This document shows positions 40,733 through 49,512 of a stretch of DNA of 64,000 bases, in pieces. The stretch comes from CAZDAM01 sp964503595. Lineage in GTDB: Bacteria > Muiribacteriota > UBA6191. Each line of letters starts with the position of its first letter. Position 1 is the first letter of the stretch. The notes beneath the pieces were generated by a model that searched no databases, was not told where the DNA came from, and saw only the letters and a program-made list of their open reading frames with translations. The translations under genes and the position numbers were made by a program. The stretch covers positions 9,079-73,078 of the forward strand of contig CAZDAM010000004.1 of assembly GCA_964503595.1 (NCBI GenBank), read 5' to 3'.

Positions 40733-41989
40733 TCAGCTTTCAAAACGGATCAGGAAATACTGGCGCTTGCCAGCCCGTAAAATCATGGTGGTTTCCGAGG
40801 CCAGATGTTCGGCTTTTAAAACCAGGTTTTCATCTGAAACTCTTTCGTTATTGAGGTAGATTCCCCCCTGGGAGATCCGCTGGCGAGCCTGTTTCCTGGA
40901 GGAAATCAGGCCGGTTTCAACCAGTACGTCAAGAAGGTTCAGGCCATCATTCAACTGGGAGCGGGAGTACGTTTTGGAGGGAACATCCTGAAAAATCCCC
41001 AGAAGATCCCGATCGCTTAAGCCTTCAATGCTCTGACCAAACAGGACCTCAGAGGCTTTGACGGCCTTCTGGGCTTCCTCTTGACCATGCACCCGGCTGG
41101 TGATGTCAAAAGCGAGGGCTTTCTGGGCCTCTCTTTTTTCGGGGGCCTCGACGATGCAGGTTTCAAGACGGCTGATTTCCTCATCTGAAATGAGGGTGAA
41201 ATATCTCAGATAGGTCGGAGCCTGGGCATCTTCTGTTTTCAGGAAGAACTGATAGAACTCGTAGGGACTGGTTCTTTCCGAAGACAGCCAGACGGCGCCC
41301 TGTTCGGTTTTGCCGAACTTGCCGCCACCGGGACCCTGTACGAGAGGAAAGGTAATGCCATGGGCGCTTCGCCCCAGGCGCTTGCGGATCAGATCCTTGC
41401 CGGCTGTGATATTACCCCACTGATCAGAACCGCCAATCTGAAGGATGCAGTTATGGTGCTCGCAAAGATGCAGAAAATCATAGCTTTGCAGGATCTGGTA
41501 GGTGAATTCGGTAAAGCTGATGCCTTCATCCGAGTTCAGGCGCTTCTGTACGGACTCCTTGGCCAGCATTTCCGAAAGGCGGAAGTTCTTGCCGATATCC
41601 CGCAGGAAATCAATCACATTCCAGGGTTTGGTCCAGTCCAGATTGTTGAGCATGACGGTTTTGCCGGCAGGCAGAAATTTCTCAATCTGTTCACGGATGG
41701 CTTCCACATTCCGGGCAATGGAGGTGGCGTCCATAAGAACCCTTTCCTGGCTTTTGCCGGACGGGTCTCCGATCATGCCAGTGGCTCCACCGACAACGGC
41801 AATCGGGGTATGTCCGGCTTCGGCGAGCCGAAGCATCATCATCAGGACAAAAAGATGTCCGACGTGCAGGGAATCTGCTGTGGGATCAAAGCCGGCATAA
41901 AAAGTAAAGGATTCCTTATCCAGGTCGGGATGGGGTTCGGTGACGGAGTGAATCAGCCCACGGTCCTGGAGCTTTTGCAGGAGTGTCAT
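40733..41989 (-). CDS. tyrS: Tyrosyl-tRNA synthetase
   Basis: The 418-residue enzyme charges tRNA-Tyr. The class I signatures are clear: HVGHL near residue 42 (HIGH), GGATGMIGDPSGKS, GGSDQWGNI, and KFGKTEQG for KMSKS. A C-terminal S4 RNA-binding domain (SSRKQARQRISQGGIYLNNERV) completes it. The ATG overlaps the stop of the HEAT-repeat gene by four bases. It is part of a four-gene minus-strand operon starting at 43740. No T-box or other attenuator is seen upstream, as the start lies inside the preceding gene's end. Confidence 0.96.
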   Translation of the reverse strand: MTLLQKLQDRGLIHSVTEPHPDLDKESFTFYAGFDPTADSLHVGHLFVLMMMLRLAEAGHTPIAVVGGATGMIGDPSGKSQERVLMDATSIARNVEAIREQIEKFLPAGKTVMLNNLDWTKPWNVIDFLRDIGKNFRLSEMLAKESVQKRLNSDEGISFTEFTYQILQSYDFLHLCEHHNCILQIGGSDQWGNITAGKDLIRKRLGRSAHGITFPLVQGPGGGKFGKTEQGAVWLSSERTSPYEFYQFFLKTEDAQAPTYLRYFTLISDEEISRLETCIVEAPEKREAQKALAFDITSRVHGQEEAQKAVKASEVLFGQSIEGLSDRDLLGIFQDVPSKTYSRSQLNDGLNLLDVLVETGLISSRKQARQRISQGGIYLNNERVSDENLVLKAEHLASETTMILRAGKRQYFLIRFES

Positions 41990-43740
41990 GGTTTTTCCTT
42001 ACGGAAGAGATTTTTGAGTCTGCTGGTGAAGCGACCAATGCCACCTTCATCCGAGCCTGCTTTCGGATCGGCCTTGGTCTGTTTTTTATCTTCTTTTCGC
42101 TGGGAATCAAGTTCGTTGAGTTCACTCAGGGACGAATCCATATCTGACATCTCTTCATCGGATTCCAGGGCCTCCTCTTCCTGCTGGGCTTCCCGTTCCA
42201 GAGCAAGCTTGAGTTCTTCCAGAACTCCCCACTGACTGGCCAGTTTTTCGGCTGCTGCATGACCCTCGTGGACATACATGCCCAGAACCTCCATGGCCCT
42301 CCTGGAGACTTTGGGGTTAGGGTCATCCAAGGCAATTTCCAGGAGATGGATGAATGCCGGATCGAAGATTTCGGTAACAATGTAAAGGGCTGCGAGCTGG
42401 CGGTTTTCCTTGCGGCTGCGAAGCATGGCCGTAACTTCACGCTCGGTGTCGACAAGCCTGAAGGCGTGCAGGGCCGTGATAGCATTGGCCTTGACTCGAT
42501 CCGTTCTGGAATCGAGAAAGGGCAGGATTTTTTCTTTGTGGGGCTGCATTCCAATCAGGCGCAGTGATTCAATGGCATTGGCTTGAACACGGCTATCGGG
42601 GTGTTCAAGGCACTGGATCAGAAAATCGGCGTGACGGGAGTCACGGGTATTGCCAAGCGCCATGACAAAAGTCGCCAGAATCTTTTTATTGCTCCTTTCC
42701 CAGATCTCATCGTAAATCTCGCCAAGAACATTCCCAAAGCCGTTTTCCATGAGTCCGAAGATGGCGTTAACGGCTTCTTTTTCCTCGGCCTGAAGGATCT
42801 TGCCGATCAGATCCTGACGAAGGTCAGCGCTTCGGGCATCCTCTTCATCGATTTCGGCGGAAGCCTGAGCTTCTTCTTTCAGGTCATCTTCCTCGATCGC
42901 GGGGCTCGGCTCTTCTGGCTTTGAAGGAGCGGGCCGAGGTTCCTCCTGGGATAACCTGTTCAGGAAGGCCATGGCCTGACGGGCATGTTTGACAGTCAGA
43001 GAATCCTTATCCTGGATCAGACGCTCTAGGCAGTCCTTGGCGGTGTGAAGCCCCAGTTTGGCGATCACATAAATGGAGGCTTCCTTATCAAGGGCCATAC
43101 TTCCGGGTTGGCTCATCTTGTTCAGAGCCTGCAACAGAGGTTCTTCGGCATGACTTTTGAGAGCGTCCAGAGCTTCCTTCTGAACCACAGCTGAGCCATC
43201 ACGGGAAAAGCGGATCAGAAGGTAGTGAATTTCCGGGCGCCCGAAATGGACAAAGGAGCGGATTACGGTCTGCCGGATCTGTTCAGAGCCGGAACGCAGG
43301 AAAGGTGCAATCTGAGAGAAGACCTGATCTCCTCCAAGGCTGGAACAGACTTCAATCAGTCGGATGATGACGGCCGGATCGGTCTCTTTCTGGAGTCGTA
43401 AAAGCAGCTTTTGCAGGTTTTCCGGGTCATGCTCCCGATTGAGGGTTTTCATTGCCTCATTCTGTTCGCCAGGATTTTCTGAAGAAAGCTGGTCCAGGGC
43501 TTTTTCTTCCTCTGCGGTCAGGGGTTCCTGAAGGTTGATGCTTCCAAACAGGCGGGCCTGAAGCTCCAAAGCCATCTGTTTGGCGAGGTGGCGGGTGTCG
43601 GGGTGAAAATGGTTGTGGGCGATAAACATCAGAAGCCCGTAGGCTTCGTGGCCGGCATGGGAATGCAGGGTTTTCAGAGCCTGCCGGTGCAATTCCACAT
43701 CCGGCTGCATGAGTTGTCTCTGCAGCTCGTCAAGATTCAT
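41986..43740 (-). CDS. HEAT-repeat scaffold protein
   Basis: The 584-residue protein is built of HEAT-type helical pairs of about 30 residues, for example SEQIRQTVIRSFVHFGRPEIH, DSRVQANAIESLRLIGM and PNPKVSRRAMEVLGMYV. An acidic linker at about 260-310 and a charged, Ser/Lys-rich tail after about 530 break it into blocks. HEAT scaffolds mediate protein contacts; the partner is unknown. Two in-frame ATGs (43749 and 43740) begin the frame; the first overlaps a TACAAT box, so 43740 is chosen. It is divergent from the Q-rich gene and leads the tyrS operon. Confidence 0.8.
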   Translation of the reverse strand: MNLDELQRQLMQPDVELHRQALKTLHSHAGHEAYGLLMFIAHNHFHPDTRHLAKQMALELQARLFGSINLQEPLTAEEEKALDQLSSENPGEQNEAMKTLNREHDPENLQKLLLRLQKETDPAVIIRLIEVCSSLGGDQVFSQIAPFLRSGSEQIRQTVIRSFVHFGRPEIHYLLIRFSRDGSAVVQKEALDALKSHAEEPLLQALNKMSQPGSMALDKEASIYVIAKLGLHTAKDCLERLIQDKDSLTVKHARQAMAFLNRLSQEEPRPAPSKPEEPSPAIEEDDLKEEAQASAEIDEEDARSADLRQDLIGKILQAEEKEAVNAIFGLMENGFGNVLGEIYDEIWERSNKKILATFVMALGNTRDSRHADFLIQCLEHPDSRVQANAIESLRLIGMQPHKEKILPFLDSRTDRVKANAITALHAFRLVDTEREVTAMLRSRKENRQLAALYIVTEIFDPAFIHLLEIALDDPNPKVSRRAMEVLGMYVHEGHAAAEKLASQWGVLEELKLALEREAQQEEEALESDEEMSDMDSSLSELNELDSQRKEDKKQTKADPKAGSDEGGIGRFTSRLKNLFRKEKP

Positions 43741-43753
43741 GAAGCTCATTGTA
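43738..43753 (-). promoter_or_regulatory. -10 box of the HEAT-tyrS operon, leaderless arrangement
   Basis: On the minus strand TACAAT (43753-43748), seven bases, ATG (43740-43738). No convincing -35 box was found. The upstream ATG at 43749 lies within the box itself. Confidence 0.4.
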
Positions 43754-43833
43754 TCACACGCACAAAAAATACATTTTTTCTAAAGTTTTTGTCATACATG
43801 ACGATAGGCTTGGCATATGCACAGGAGTTCATC

Positions 43834-44886
43834 ATGAAACGCAAGATTGCTGCCGTAGCCCTCGTTTGTGGAATTCTGGGATCCAGCCATGCTCAAAGTG
43901 ATCAAGGTTGGGACCAAGGATTCGAATCCGCAGTATACGAGGGACAGAACGCGAGGCCAACGGGTTTTGATCAATTTCGCAGCACAGCCCCTCAGAATTC
44001 TTATTCAGGGAACCAGCAGTATTCCCAGTCAGCCGGTTATCAGAATCAGGGAAATTCGTCGTGGCAGCAGCCTCAGCCCGGGCAGCAGACCTGGCAGGAT
44101 GAGTCCTGGAATCAGCGCCGTCAGGCAGGAAACCGTTTTTCCCAGACTGCGCCCCAGAACTTCAGCCAGCCTCAGCAGACCTGGAACCAGAATCCTGCCC
44201 AGAACTACCAGCAGGCTGAGGGACAGCAGCAGTACTGGAACCAGCAGGGCAGCATGCCTTCCCAGCCCGTTCAGGCTTCTTCGGCCCAAAATGGATGGTC
44301 CCAGCAGCAACCGGCATACCAGCAGCCTCAGCAGCAGAACTGGGCCGCCCAGCAGGGATATGCCCAGGAAAACTATCGGCAGCCCCAGTCCTACAATCAG
44401 CCCCAGGCAGCAGGAATGAATCAGGGCAATGAAAACAACTATGTGATCAATAATGTGACCGGCAAGAAAATGTACCTGAGTGATCTTGGTGGTAATCAGG
44501 AAGCCCCGATTTCCCAATCCCAGGATTTTGGAGCCCAGCGCAATCAGGCCCGTTCTTACGCTCCTTCTGGTCAGCAGTGGATGAGTGAGGATCTGCCACA
44601 GCAGACGGCCTATACTCAGAACGGGTACAATAATGGCCAGCAGAACTATGCCCAGGCTCCTCAGGCTGAAGAAACTCCGTGGGCGTCCAGAGCGATGGAA
44701 GCCAGCCGGGGTGTGAGTACCCAGACCGAAGGGCGCCAGGAAATGCCTTCACGCAAGGTGACTTCCCAGATGCGTTCCAAAACTCCGTCCCAGTCTTCTG
44801 CGGTAAGTCGCAGTTCCGGTTCTTCAAGAGGTGGATTCCGCCTGCCGAATCCATTTGGATTCCTGAAGCGTCTGAGCCCTTTCTGA
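43834..44886 (+). CDS. Secreted low-complexity protein rich in Gln, Asn, Trp, Tyr, Pro and Ser (prion-like)
   Basis: The 350-residue product has a signal peptide (MKRKIAAVALVCGILGSSHA before QS). Residues about 45-210 are almost free of charged and aliphatic residues and contain irregular repeats of Q-W and W-N-Q, such as QQTWQDESWNQRR, QQTWNQNPAQNYQQ, QQQYWNQQGS and QQQNWAAQQGYAQ. A short ordered-looking segment (NNYVINNVTGKKMYLSDLGG) follows near 205-225, then another low-complexity stretch and a basic Ser-rich tail ending FLKRLSPF. I recognise no family. The composition is like prion or aggregating proteins and some adhesive matrix proteins. AGGAG precedes the ATG. Only coils are needed to explain it, so structure and role are open. 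Confidence 0.7.
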   Translation: MKRKIAAVALVCGILGSSHAQSDQGWDQGFESAVYEGQNARPTGFDQFRSTAPQNSYSGNQQYSQSAGYQNQGNSSWQQPQPGQQTWQDESWNQRRQAGNRFSQTAPQNFSQPQQTWNQNPAQNYQQAEGQQQYWNQQGSMPSQPVQASSAQNGWSQQQPAYQQPQQQNWAAQQGYAQENYRQPQSYNQPQAAGMNQGNENNYVINNVTGKKMYLSDLGGNQEAPISQSQDFGAQRNQARSYAPSGQQWMSEDLPQQTAYTQNGYNNGQQNYAQAPQAEETPWASRAMEASRGVSTQTEGRQEMPSRKVTSQMRSKTPSQSSAVSRSSGSSRGGFRLPNPFGFLKRLSPF

Positions 44887-45088
44887 AAAACGAAAGGTCG
44901 GGCTCCCTTTAGTGAATGTGACCACATGGGCGCTTTTTATTTATTGCTTCAAGGCCTGCCAGGAGTGCATATTTCACCAGGTCAGATCCAGAGAAAACCG
45001 ATTCCGGCAGAGATAAAACATGCTGTAAACTCAGGCGATCTGGGCAATTTAACGTTGACCCGCTCCGGCATGCCTTGGGATGAAATTC
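44887..45088. other. Convergent intergenic stretch, no gene seen
   Basis: About 200 bases lie between the stops of the Q-rich gene and the convergent gene at 45089-45652. It includes a bulged inverted repeat around 44874-44911 (GAGCCCTTTC with GAAAGGTCGGGCTC) and a later T-rich tract near 44934, but neither forms a standard terminator. No open frame here has coding character. Confidence 0.5.
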
Positions 45089-45652
45089 CTAGTAGGCAGT
45101 CGGACGGAAGTTCCGCTGGGCGGAATCCAGATCCTGCTTCAGTTCAAAGCCCAGATCCGTGTACTTGTTGAGTTTAAGATGAAAGATCTTGTCGTGAAAT
45201 GAGAAACGGAAGGTCGAACTGTCTTCGAAGAATTCCACAGCGGAGCGCATACGATCGGCTTCGGCTTTGTTTACGGACTGAAGGGCCAGAAGTGCCTTTC
45301 GGGCCAGAGTCTGCAAGCGTTCGTTGTCAATGGTTGGCCAGTGCTGCAGAAACAATCGGGCGTGAAAGAAAATCAGAATGGCCTGATGATTCATGGAGAC
45401 GGGCAGGGTCACGATTCGGGTTGGATTGAGTTTGCGGTATATTGTCTGAAGCGCAGCTTTGTTGCCTTCATCCATGGCAAACAGAAAGGCGCGGTAAATT
45501 TCTGTATTGGCAAGAATTTCCTCGTCGCTCATCCTTCGCATTCCCAGAAACTCTGTAGTACGTTTCTTCAAAAAGGACTGTGCTCGTTTGAAGAAATCAT
45601 GCAGGAACCCCACTTGCTGGTGTACGCTCATAGCTTCAAATTCATTTTGCAC
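45089..45652 (-). CDS. Hypothetical helical protein
   Basis: The 187-residue protein begins with GTG at 45652, chosen because AGGAGG lies six bases before it; a longer frame from 45685 has no such site. It is predicted to be mainly helical and charged, without signal peptide or membrane segment. Runs include QVGFLHDFFKRAQSFLKKRT, MSDEEILANTEIYRAFLFAMDEG and ALQSVNKAEADRMRSAVEFFED. No family is recognised. It is divergent from prc, with its -10-like TATAAG (45690-45685) overlapping the prc TATACT on the other strand, so the two promoters would compete. Confidence 0.6.
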   Translation of the reverse strand: MQNEFEAMSVHQQVGFLHDFFKRAQSFLKKRTTEFLGMRRMSDEEILANTEIYRAFLFAMDEGNKAALQTIYRKLNPTRIVTLPVSMNHQAILIFFHARLFLQHWPTIDNERLQTLARKALLALQSVNKAEADRMRSAVEFFEDSSTFRFSFHDKIFHLKLNKYTDLGFELKQDLDSAQRNFRPTAY

Positions 45653-45686
45653 GGGTTTCCTCCTGTGCTTGCGGATATCCACCACT

Positions 45687-45692
45687 TATACT
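45687..45692 (+). promoter_or_regulatory. Probable -10 box of prc, overlapping an opposing -10
   Basis: TATACT at 45687-45692 with no clear -35 box. The reverse strand has TATAAG at 45690-45685. RNA polymerase could not use both at the same time. Confidence 0.35.
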
Positions 45693-45727
45693 GTACAGAA
45701 TCCATTCGACGGTAAAAGGCATTGCTT

Positions 45728-47668
45728 ATGAAGATTTCTGCACCCGTTCTGATTTTTGTCATCGCCTCTCCACTGATATTTTCAAGCCCTTTTGAGGGGA
45801 AATTGAGCTGTTCCAGCCTTCCGGCCATGATGCAGATTTATCTTCAAAACCATTATGCCGTGCATGAGCTGACAGAGGAAGTCCGAAAGCGTACGATGGA
45901 TCAGTTTGTTCGCAGCCTCGATCCTTCCCACACAACGCTCTTCAAGGAAGATGAGCAGAAAATCCGCTCTTTTCTTCCCGAGCTTCTGACGCTTCACAAG
46001 CCCCCTGTCTGCAAGAATCTGTCCATGGTCAAGGACATCATGGTGGAGCGTTCCCGTGAGGCTATGGAATATGCCAGTCGCACCTTAAGACAGGATTTTA
46101 AGGTGGATGACACGATTGTCATCAATACGGATCCGGATCAGAGAGAGTATGCGGAGAACCGCCCTCAACGTGAAGAAATTCTCAGGAAGACGATCCATTT
46201 TCAGTACGCCAATTACATTGCCACGGATATGGAGCCGGAAAAGGCCAGAAATCAGCTTTATCACCGCTTTGAACTGGCTTTGAAAAGGGCTCGGGAAACC
46301 ACGGATCTGGATCTTCTGAATCAGTTCATGGGCAGTTTTGCGATTGCTCTTGATCCCCACTCCAGCTTCATGTCCGCAGAAAGGCTTGAGGATTTCCGTA
46401 TTTCCATGGAACTGAAACTGGAAGGAATCGGGGCCCAGCTGACCTGGAAAGACGGGTACACCATCATTGATGAAATCGTGCCCGGTGGAGCAGCGGATCG
46501 CCAGGGACAGCTCAGGCCCAAGGACAAGATTCTGGCAGTAGCTCAGGACAAAGAGGATTTTTCCCAGGTGATCGATATGGATCTGACGGATGTGGTCCGC
46601 CTGATCCGTGGTGCCAAGGGTACAACTGTACGGCTCTCCATTCTGCGTCAGGGAACTGGAGTCGAGCGCTTTGAGGTTGCCATCGAACGGGATGTCATTG
46701 ATATCAAGGATTCGGCCGCAAGCCTGTCCTGGCAGACTTCCGCAGATGGGCTCAAGGTGGCCGTCATTGATCTTCCCGGTTTTTACGGAGATGCTTCCGG
46801 GAACCGCAGTGCCAGCCGTGATGTGGGCGCAAAAATCGTGGAGGCGCGTAAAGGTGGAGCTCAGGGTCTGATTCTGAACCTTTCCCGCAACGGCGGAGGA
46901 CTTCTGGAAGAAGCCGTCAAGGTTGCTGGCCTGTTTCTTGGTGAAGGGGCAGTGGTTGCAACCCAGAACACCATTGGTCAGACCAGGATTTTGAAGGATG
47001 AAGATGAAAGAATGCAATGGGATGGTCCTCTGGTTGTTCTGATTTCCCGCCGCAGTGCTTCAGCTTCTGAAATTGTGGCTGGAGCCATTCGGGATTACCG
47101 ACGGGGAATTGTAGTGGGGGATACCCACACTTTTGGAAAAGGTACGGTTCAGATGTTTACTCCGATCTCCGAAGAATTCGGTGGAGTGACAATCACAACC
47201 GGAATGTTTTTCCGGCCCTCTGGCCTTTCCACCCAGAAGAATGGTGTCGAAGCGGATATCGTCCTTCCCTCCATCTGGGATCGGGAGGATTTCGGGGAAA
47301 AGGCTCTGGATTATGTTCTTCCTGGTCAGAGGATTCCCCAGTTCAGGGACTTTTCGGCCAATCCCCCGAATCATCGGGTTGCCCATTGGGTCAGCTCTCA
47401 GGCTATGCGCTATTTAAGAGAGCGCTCTCAGGAGAGGGTGAAGAATCACGAGGAATTCCAGAAAATTGCCGCCGATGTTAAAGAAGGTGAAGAGAACCGC
47501 TATCTTCTGAAGGTAAAGGATCTTCTGGAAGTTACGGAAGATGAGAAGAAGGAGCAGAAGGAAGCGGAGGAAAAAAGTCGCTCCCAACTGATTGCGGAAA
47601 GCGACGCCCCTTATCTTCAGGAGTGCGTGGCGATTCTCAAGGACTTCTTCAAGTTGATTGAAAGCTGA
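45728..47668 (+). CDS. prc: C-terminal processing protease (Tsp/Prc, S41A)
   Basis: The 646-residue protein has a signal peptide (MKISAPVLIFVIASPLIFS). A long N-terminal helical region follows, then a PDZ domain near 235-330 (LEGIGAQLTWKDGYTIIDEIVPGGAA). The S41 core has GLILNLSRNGGGLL, catalytic Ser in SASASEIVAG near 443 and catalytic Lys in FGKGTVQ near 470. The final part resembles the DUF3340 tail. It cuts proteins at their C-termini in the periplasm and in other species helps mature penicillin-binding proteins and peptidoglycan hydrolases. The start ATG 45728 follows a -10 at 45687-45692. Ends 12 bases before the convergent rfaE2. Confidence 0.93.
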   Translation: MKISAPVLIFVIASPLIFSSPFEGKLSCSSLPAMMQIYLQNHYAVHELTEEVRKRTMDQFVRSLDPSHTTLFKEDEQKIRSFLPELLTLHKPPVCKNLSMVKDIMVERSREAMEYASRTLRQDFKVDDTIVINTDPDQREYAENRPQREEILRKTIHFQYANYIATDMEPEKARNQLYHRFELALKRARETTDLDLLNQFMGSFAIALDPHSSFMSAERLEDFRISMELKLEGIGAQLTWKDGYTIIDEIVPGGAADRQGQLRPKDKILAVAQDKEDFSQVIDMDLTDVVRLIRGAKGTTVRLSILRQGTGVERFEVAIERDVIDIKDSAASLSWQTSADGLKVAVIDLPGFYGDASGNRSASRDVGAKIVEARKGGAQGLILNLSRNGGGLLEEAVKVAGLFLGEGAVVATQNTIGQTRILKDEDERMQWDGPLVVLISRRSASASEIVAGAIRDYRRGIVVGDTHTFGKGTVQMFTPISEEFGGVTITTGMFFRPSGLSTQKNGVEADIVLPSIWDREDFGEKALDYVLPGQRIPQFRDFSANPPNHRVAHWVSSQAMRYLRERSQERVKNHEEFQKIAADVKEGEENRYLLKVKDLLEVTEDEKKEQKEAEEKSRSQLIAESDAPYLQECVAILKDFFKLIES

Positions 47669-47680
47669 TTTTCATGAGAT

Positions 47681-48145
47681 TCATTCCTCCTGAATTTTTT
47701 GAATGGTCCTTGTGGTGGAGCGTCCCTCAAGGAAGGGCAGAATCCTGACTTCTCCACCATTGGCGAGAACAGTCTGGTGCCCGACCACAGTTTCAACTGT
47801 GTAGTCTCCTCCCTTGCACAGAACATCGGGAAGGAGGGTTTCAATCAGGTTTTTGGGGGTTTCCTCACCAAAAAGAATCACATGATCCACGGCTTTGAGG
47901 GCATGCAGAATCTCGGCTCTGTCCTCTTCGGGGTTGATGGGACGGGTGGGACCTTTCAGGGCTTGCATGGAACTATCCGTATTCAGGCCGACCACCAGAA
48001 CTTCTCCCAGTTCCTTGGCTTGAGCGAGATAACGCACATGTCCGGCATGCAGGATATCAAAGCAGCCGTTCGTGAAAACGACTTTGCTGTCTTTCAGAAG
48101 ATTTTGCAAGGGAGTCAGAGAGTCTTTGGGGAAGGAAAGAATCAT
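47681..48145 (-). CDS. rfaE2: D-glycero-beta-D-manno-heptose 1-phosphate adenylyltransferase (RfaE2 domain)
   Basis: The 154-residue protein has the cytidylyltransferase-like motif FTNGCFDILHAGH (24-36) and VGLNTDSSMQALKGPTRP, then LFGEETPKNLIETLLPD and GRSTTRTIQKIQ. This is the C-terminal half of RfaE (HldE) as a separate gene; the kinase half is not nearby. The enzyme activates heptose phosphate for lipopolysaccharide core synthesis, so the cell probably makes a heptose-containing LPS. The ATG overlaps the mgtE stop by four bases. It is the last gene of the mutS operon. Confidence 0.92.
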   Translation of the reverse strand: MILSFPKDSLTPLQNLLKDSKVVFTNGCFDILHAGHVRYLAQAKELGEVLVVGLNTDSSMQALKGPTRPINPEEDRAEILHALKAVDHVILFGEETPKNLIETLLPDVLCKGGDYTVETVVGHQTVLANGGEVRILPFLEGRSTTRTIQKIQEE

Positions 48146-49512
48146 GCAAGTTTCCTTAAGAGCCAGTAGGCAGTATGAAAATACATTGAAAGCCCCAGAA
48201 GATCGGTCAGGGTGGTGACCAGAGGTCCGGATGCCACGGCCGGATCGATATTGAGACGATGAAAAATATTGGGTGTGATGATACTCAGGGTCACAGCGAG
48301 ACAGATTACGGAAAGTACAGAGCAGCCGACAATCAGCCCATGCAGATTGGACTGATCCTTGATGGAAACGATCACTCCCACAGTCAGAGCGCACAAACAG
48401 GCCAGAATCAGCCCGGCCCAGATTTCTCTTAAGATTTGCCGAAAGGGAATTCCCGGACTGAACTGGTTCTGCGAGAGGGAGCGAATGACAACCGTGGAAG
48501 TCTGGACCGCGACATTTCCAGCCAGACCGCAAATGAGGGTGGCAAACGATAGAAGCCAGATCTGATCGGCATGGGTATTGGAGTTGATGATCCCGGAGGC
48601 CAGAATCCCGGCTCCCATGGTCAGAAAAAGCCAGGGAAAACGGTAGAAGGCCGAGCGGACAGGGTTTCCGGTGGCGGTTTCGCCTTCTTCGGAAAGACCG
48701 GCCATGCGATAGACGTCTTCTTCATGCTCTTCCTGAATAATCTCGGCAATATCCTGGGGTGTCACCAGACCGACGAGACGGTTCATGGAGTCCACCACGG
48801 GAATAGCCTGAACACTGTATTTGGTGGAAAGCCAGGCAATTTTTTCCTGATCTTCATGGAGACTGACGGAGATGACATCGGTGGTCATGATGTCTCCAAG
48901 AGCCGTGGAAGGGCACGATAGAATCAGCTCTTTTAAGGAAACAACTCCTAAAAGCTCTCTTTCTCTTGAGGTGACATAAAGATAGGTGATGAAATCGTGA
49001 GGCTCGAATTCCTTTCTTAGAATATCAATCGCCTCCCCGACGGTTTCGTCCGGGAAGAAATCCACGAGCTCCTTGACCATGACCCCGCCCGCAGAATCCT
49101 CGGCATAGGACAAAAGCTCAATGGCTTCGAAGCGATCGTCTTCCTCCATGAGCTCGAGGAGTTCCTCGATCTTTTCCGGGGGAAATTTGTTCAGAAGATC
49201 CGCCGTCCGATCCGAGGGCATGTTTTCCAGAAGATGGGTCAGACGTTTTAAGCCAAAGGCGCGGGCAATAGAGAGCTGCTGCTCTTCTTCAATGCTTCCT
49301 AGAACCTGGGCTGCGTGAAAGTCATCCAGTTTGTGAAAGATTTCGACCTGGCGGGAAACAGGGAGATCTTCGAGGAGTGCGGCCAAATCGTTGGGATGCG
49401 TGGCAGCGAGTTCTTCGGGGCTCATGAATAAAAGAGCAGAAGAATCGAGGGGATCCAGAACCCTACGGTAACGGATCTTTCGCTTGGCGATCAGTTCCTT
49501 GATCTGGCGCAT
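48142..49512 (-). CDS. mgtE: MgtE-type magnesium transporter
   Basis: The 456-residue protein shows the standard layout. An N-terminal superhelical domain (HPNDLAALLEDLP, LLNKFPPEKIEELLELMEEDD) is followed by a CBS pair (SYAEDSAGGVMVKELVDF onward, with YSVQAIPVVDSMNRLVGLV). Five membrane helices follow (FPWLFLTMGAGILASGII to LLGLSMYFHTAYWLL). It imports Mg2+ and is gated by Mg2+ binding to the N and CBS parts. The start overlaps the stop of the CPBP gene by one base (TAATG). It lies in one operon with mutS, CPBP and rfaE2. Confidence 0.95.
   Translation of the reverse strand: MRQIKELIAKRKIRYRRVLDPLDSSALLFMSPEELAATHPNDLAALLEDLPVSRQVEIFHKLDDFHAAQVLGSIEEEQQLSIARAFGLKRLTHLLENMPSDRTADLLNKFPPEKIEELLELMEEDDRFEAIELLSYAEDSAGGVMVKELVDFFPDETVGEAIDILRKEFEPHDFITYLYVTSRERELLGVVSLKELILSCPSTALGDIMTTDVISVSLHEDQEKIAWLSTKYSVQAIPVVDSMNRLVGLVTPQDIAEIIQEEHEEDVYRMAGLSEEGETATGNPVRSAFYRFPWLFLTMGAGILASGIINSNTHADQIWLLSFATLICGLAGNVAVQTSTVVIRSLSQNQFSPGIPFRQILREIWAGLILACLCALTVGVIVSIKDQSNLHGLIVGCSVLSVICLAVTLSIITPNIFHRLNIDPAVASGPLVTTLTDLLGLSMYFHTAYWLLRKLA

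Noticed and set aside
44874..44911. Terminator after the Q-rich gene
   Set aside because: The stem has a four-base bulge and no T-run directly after it.
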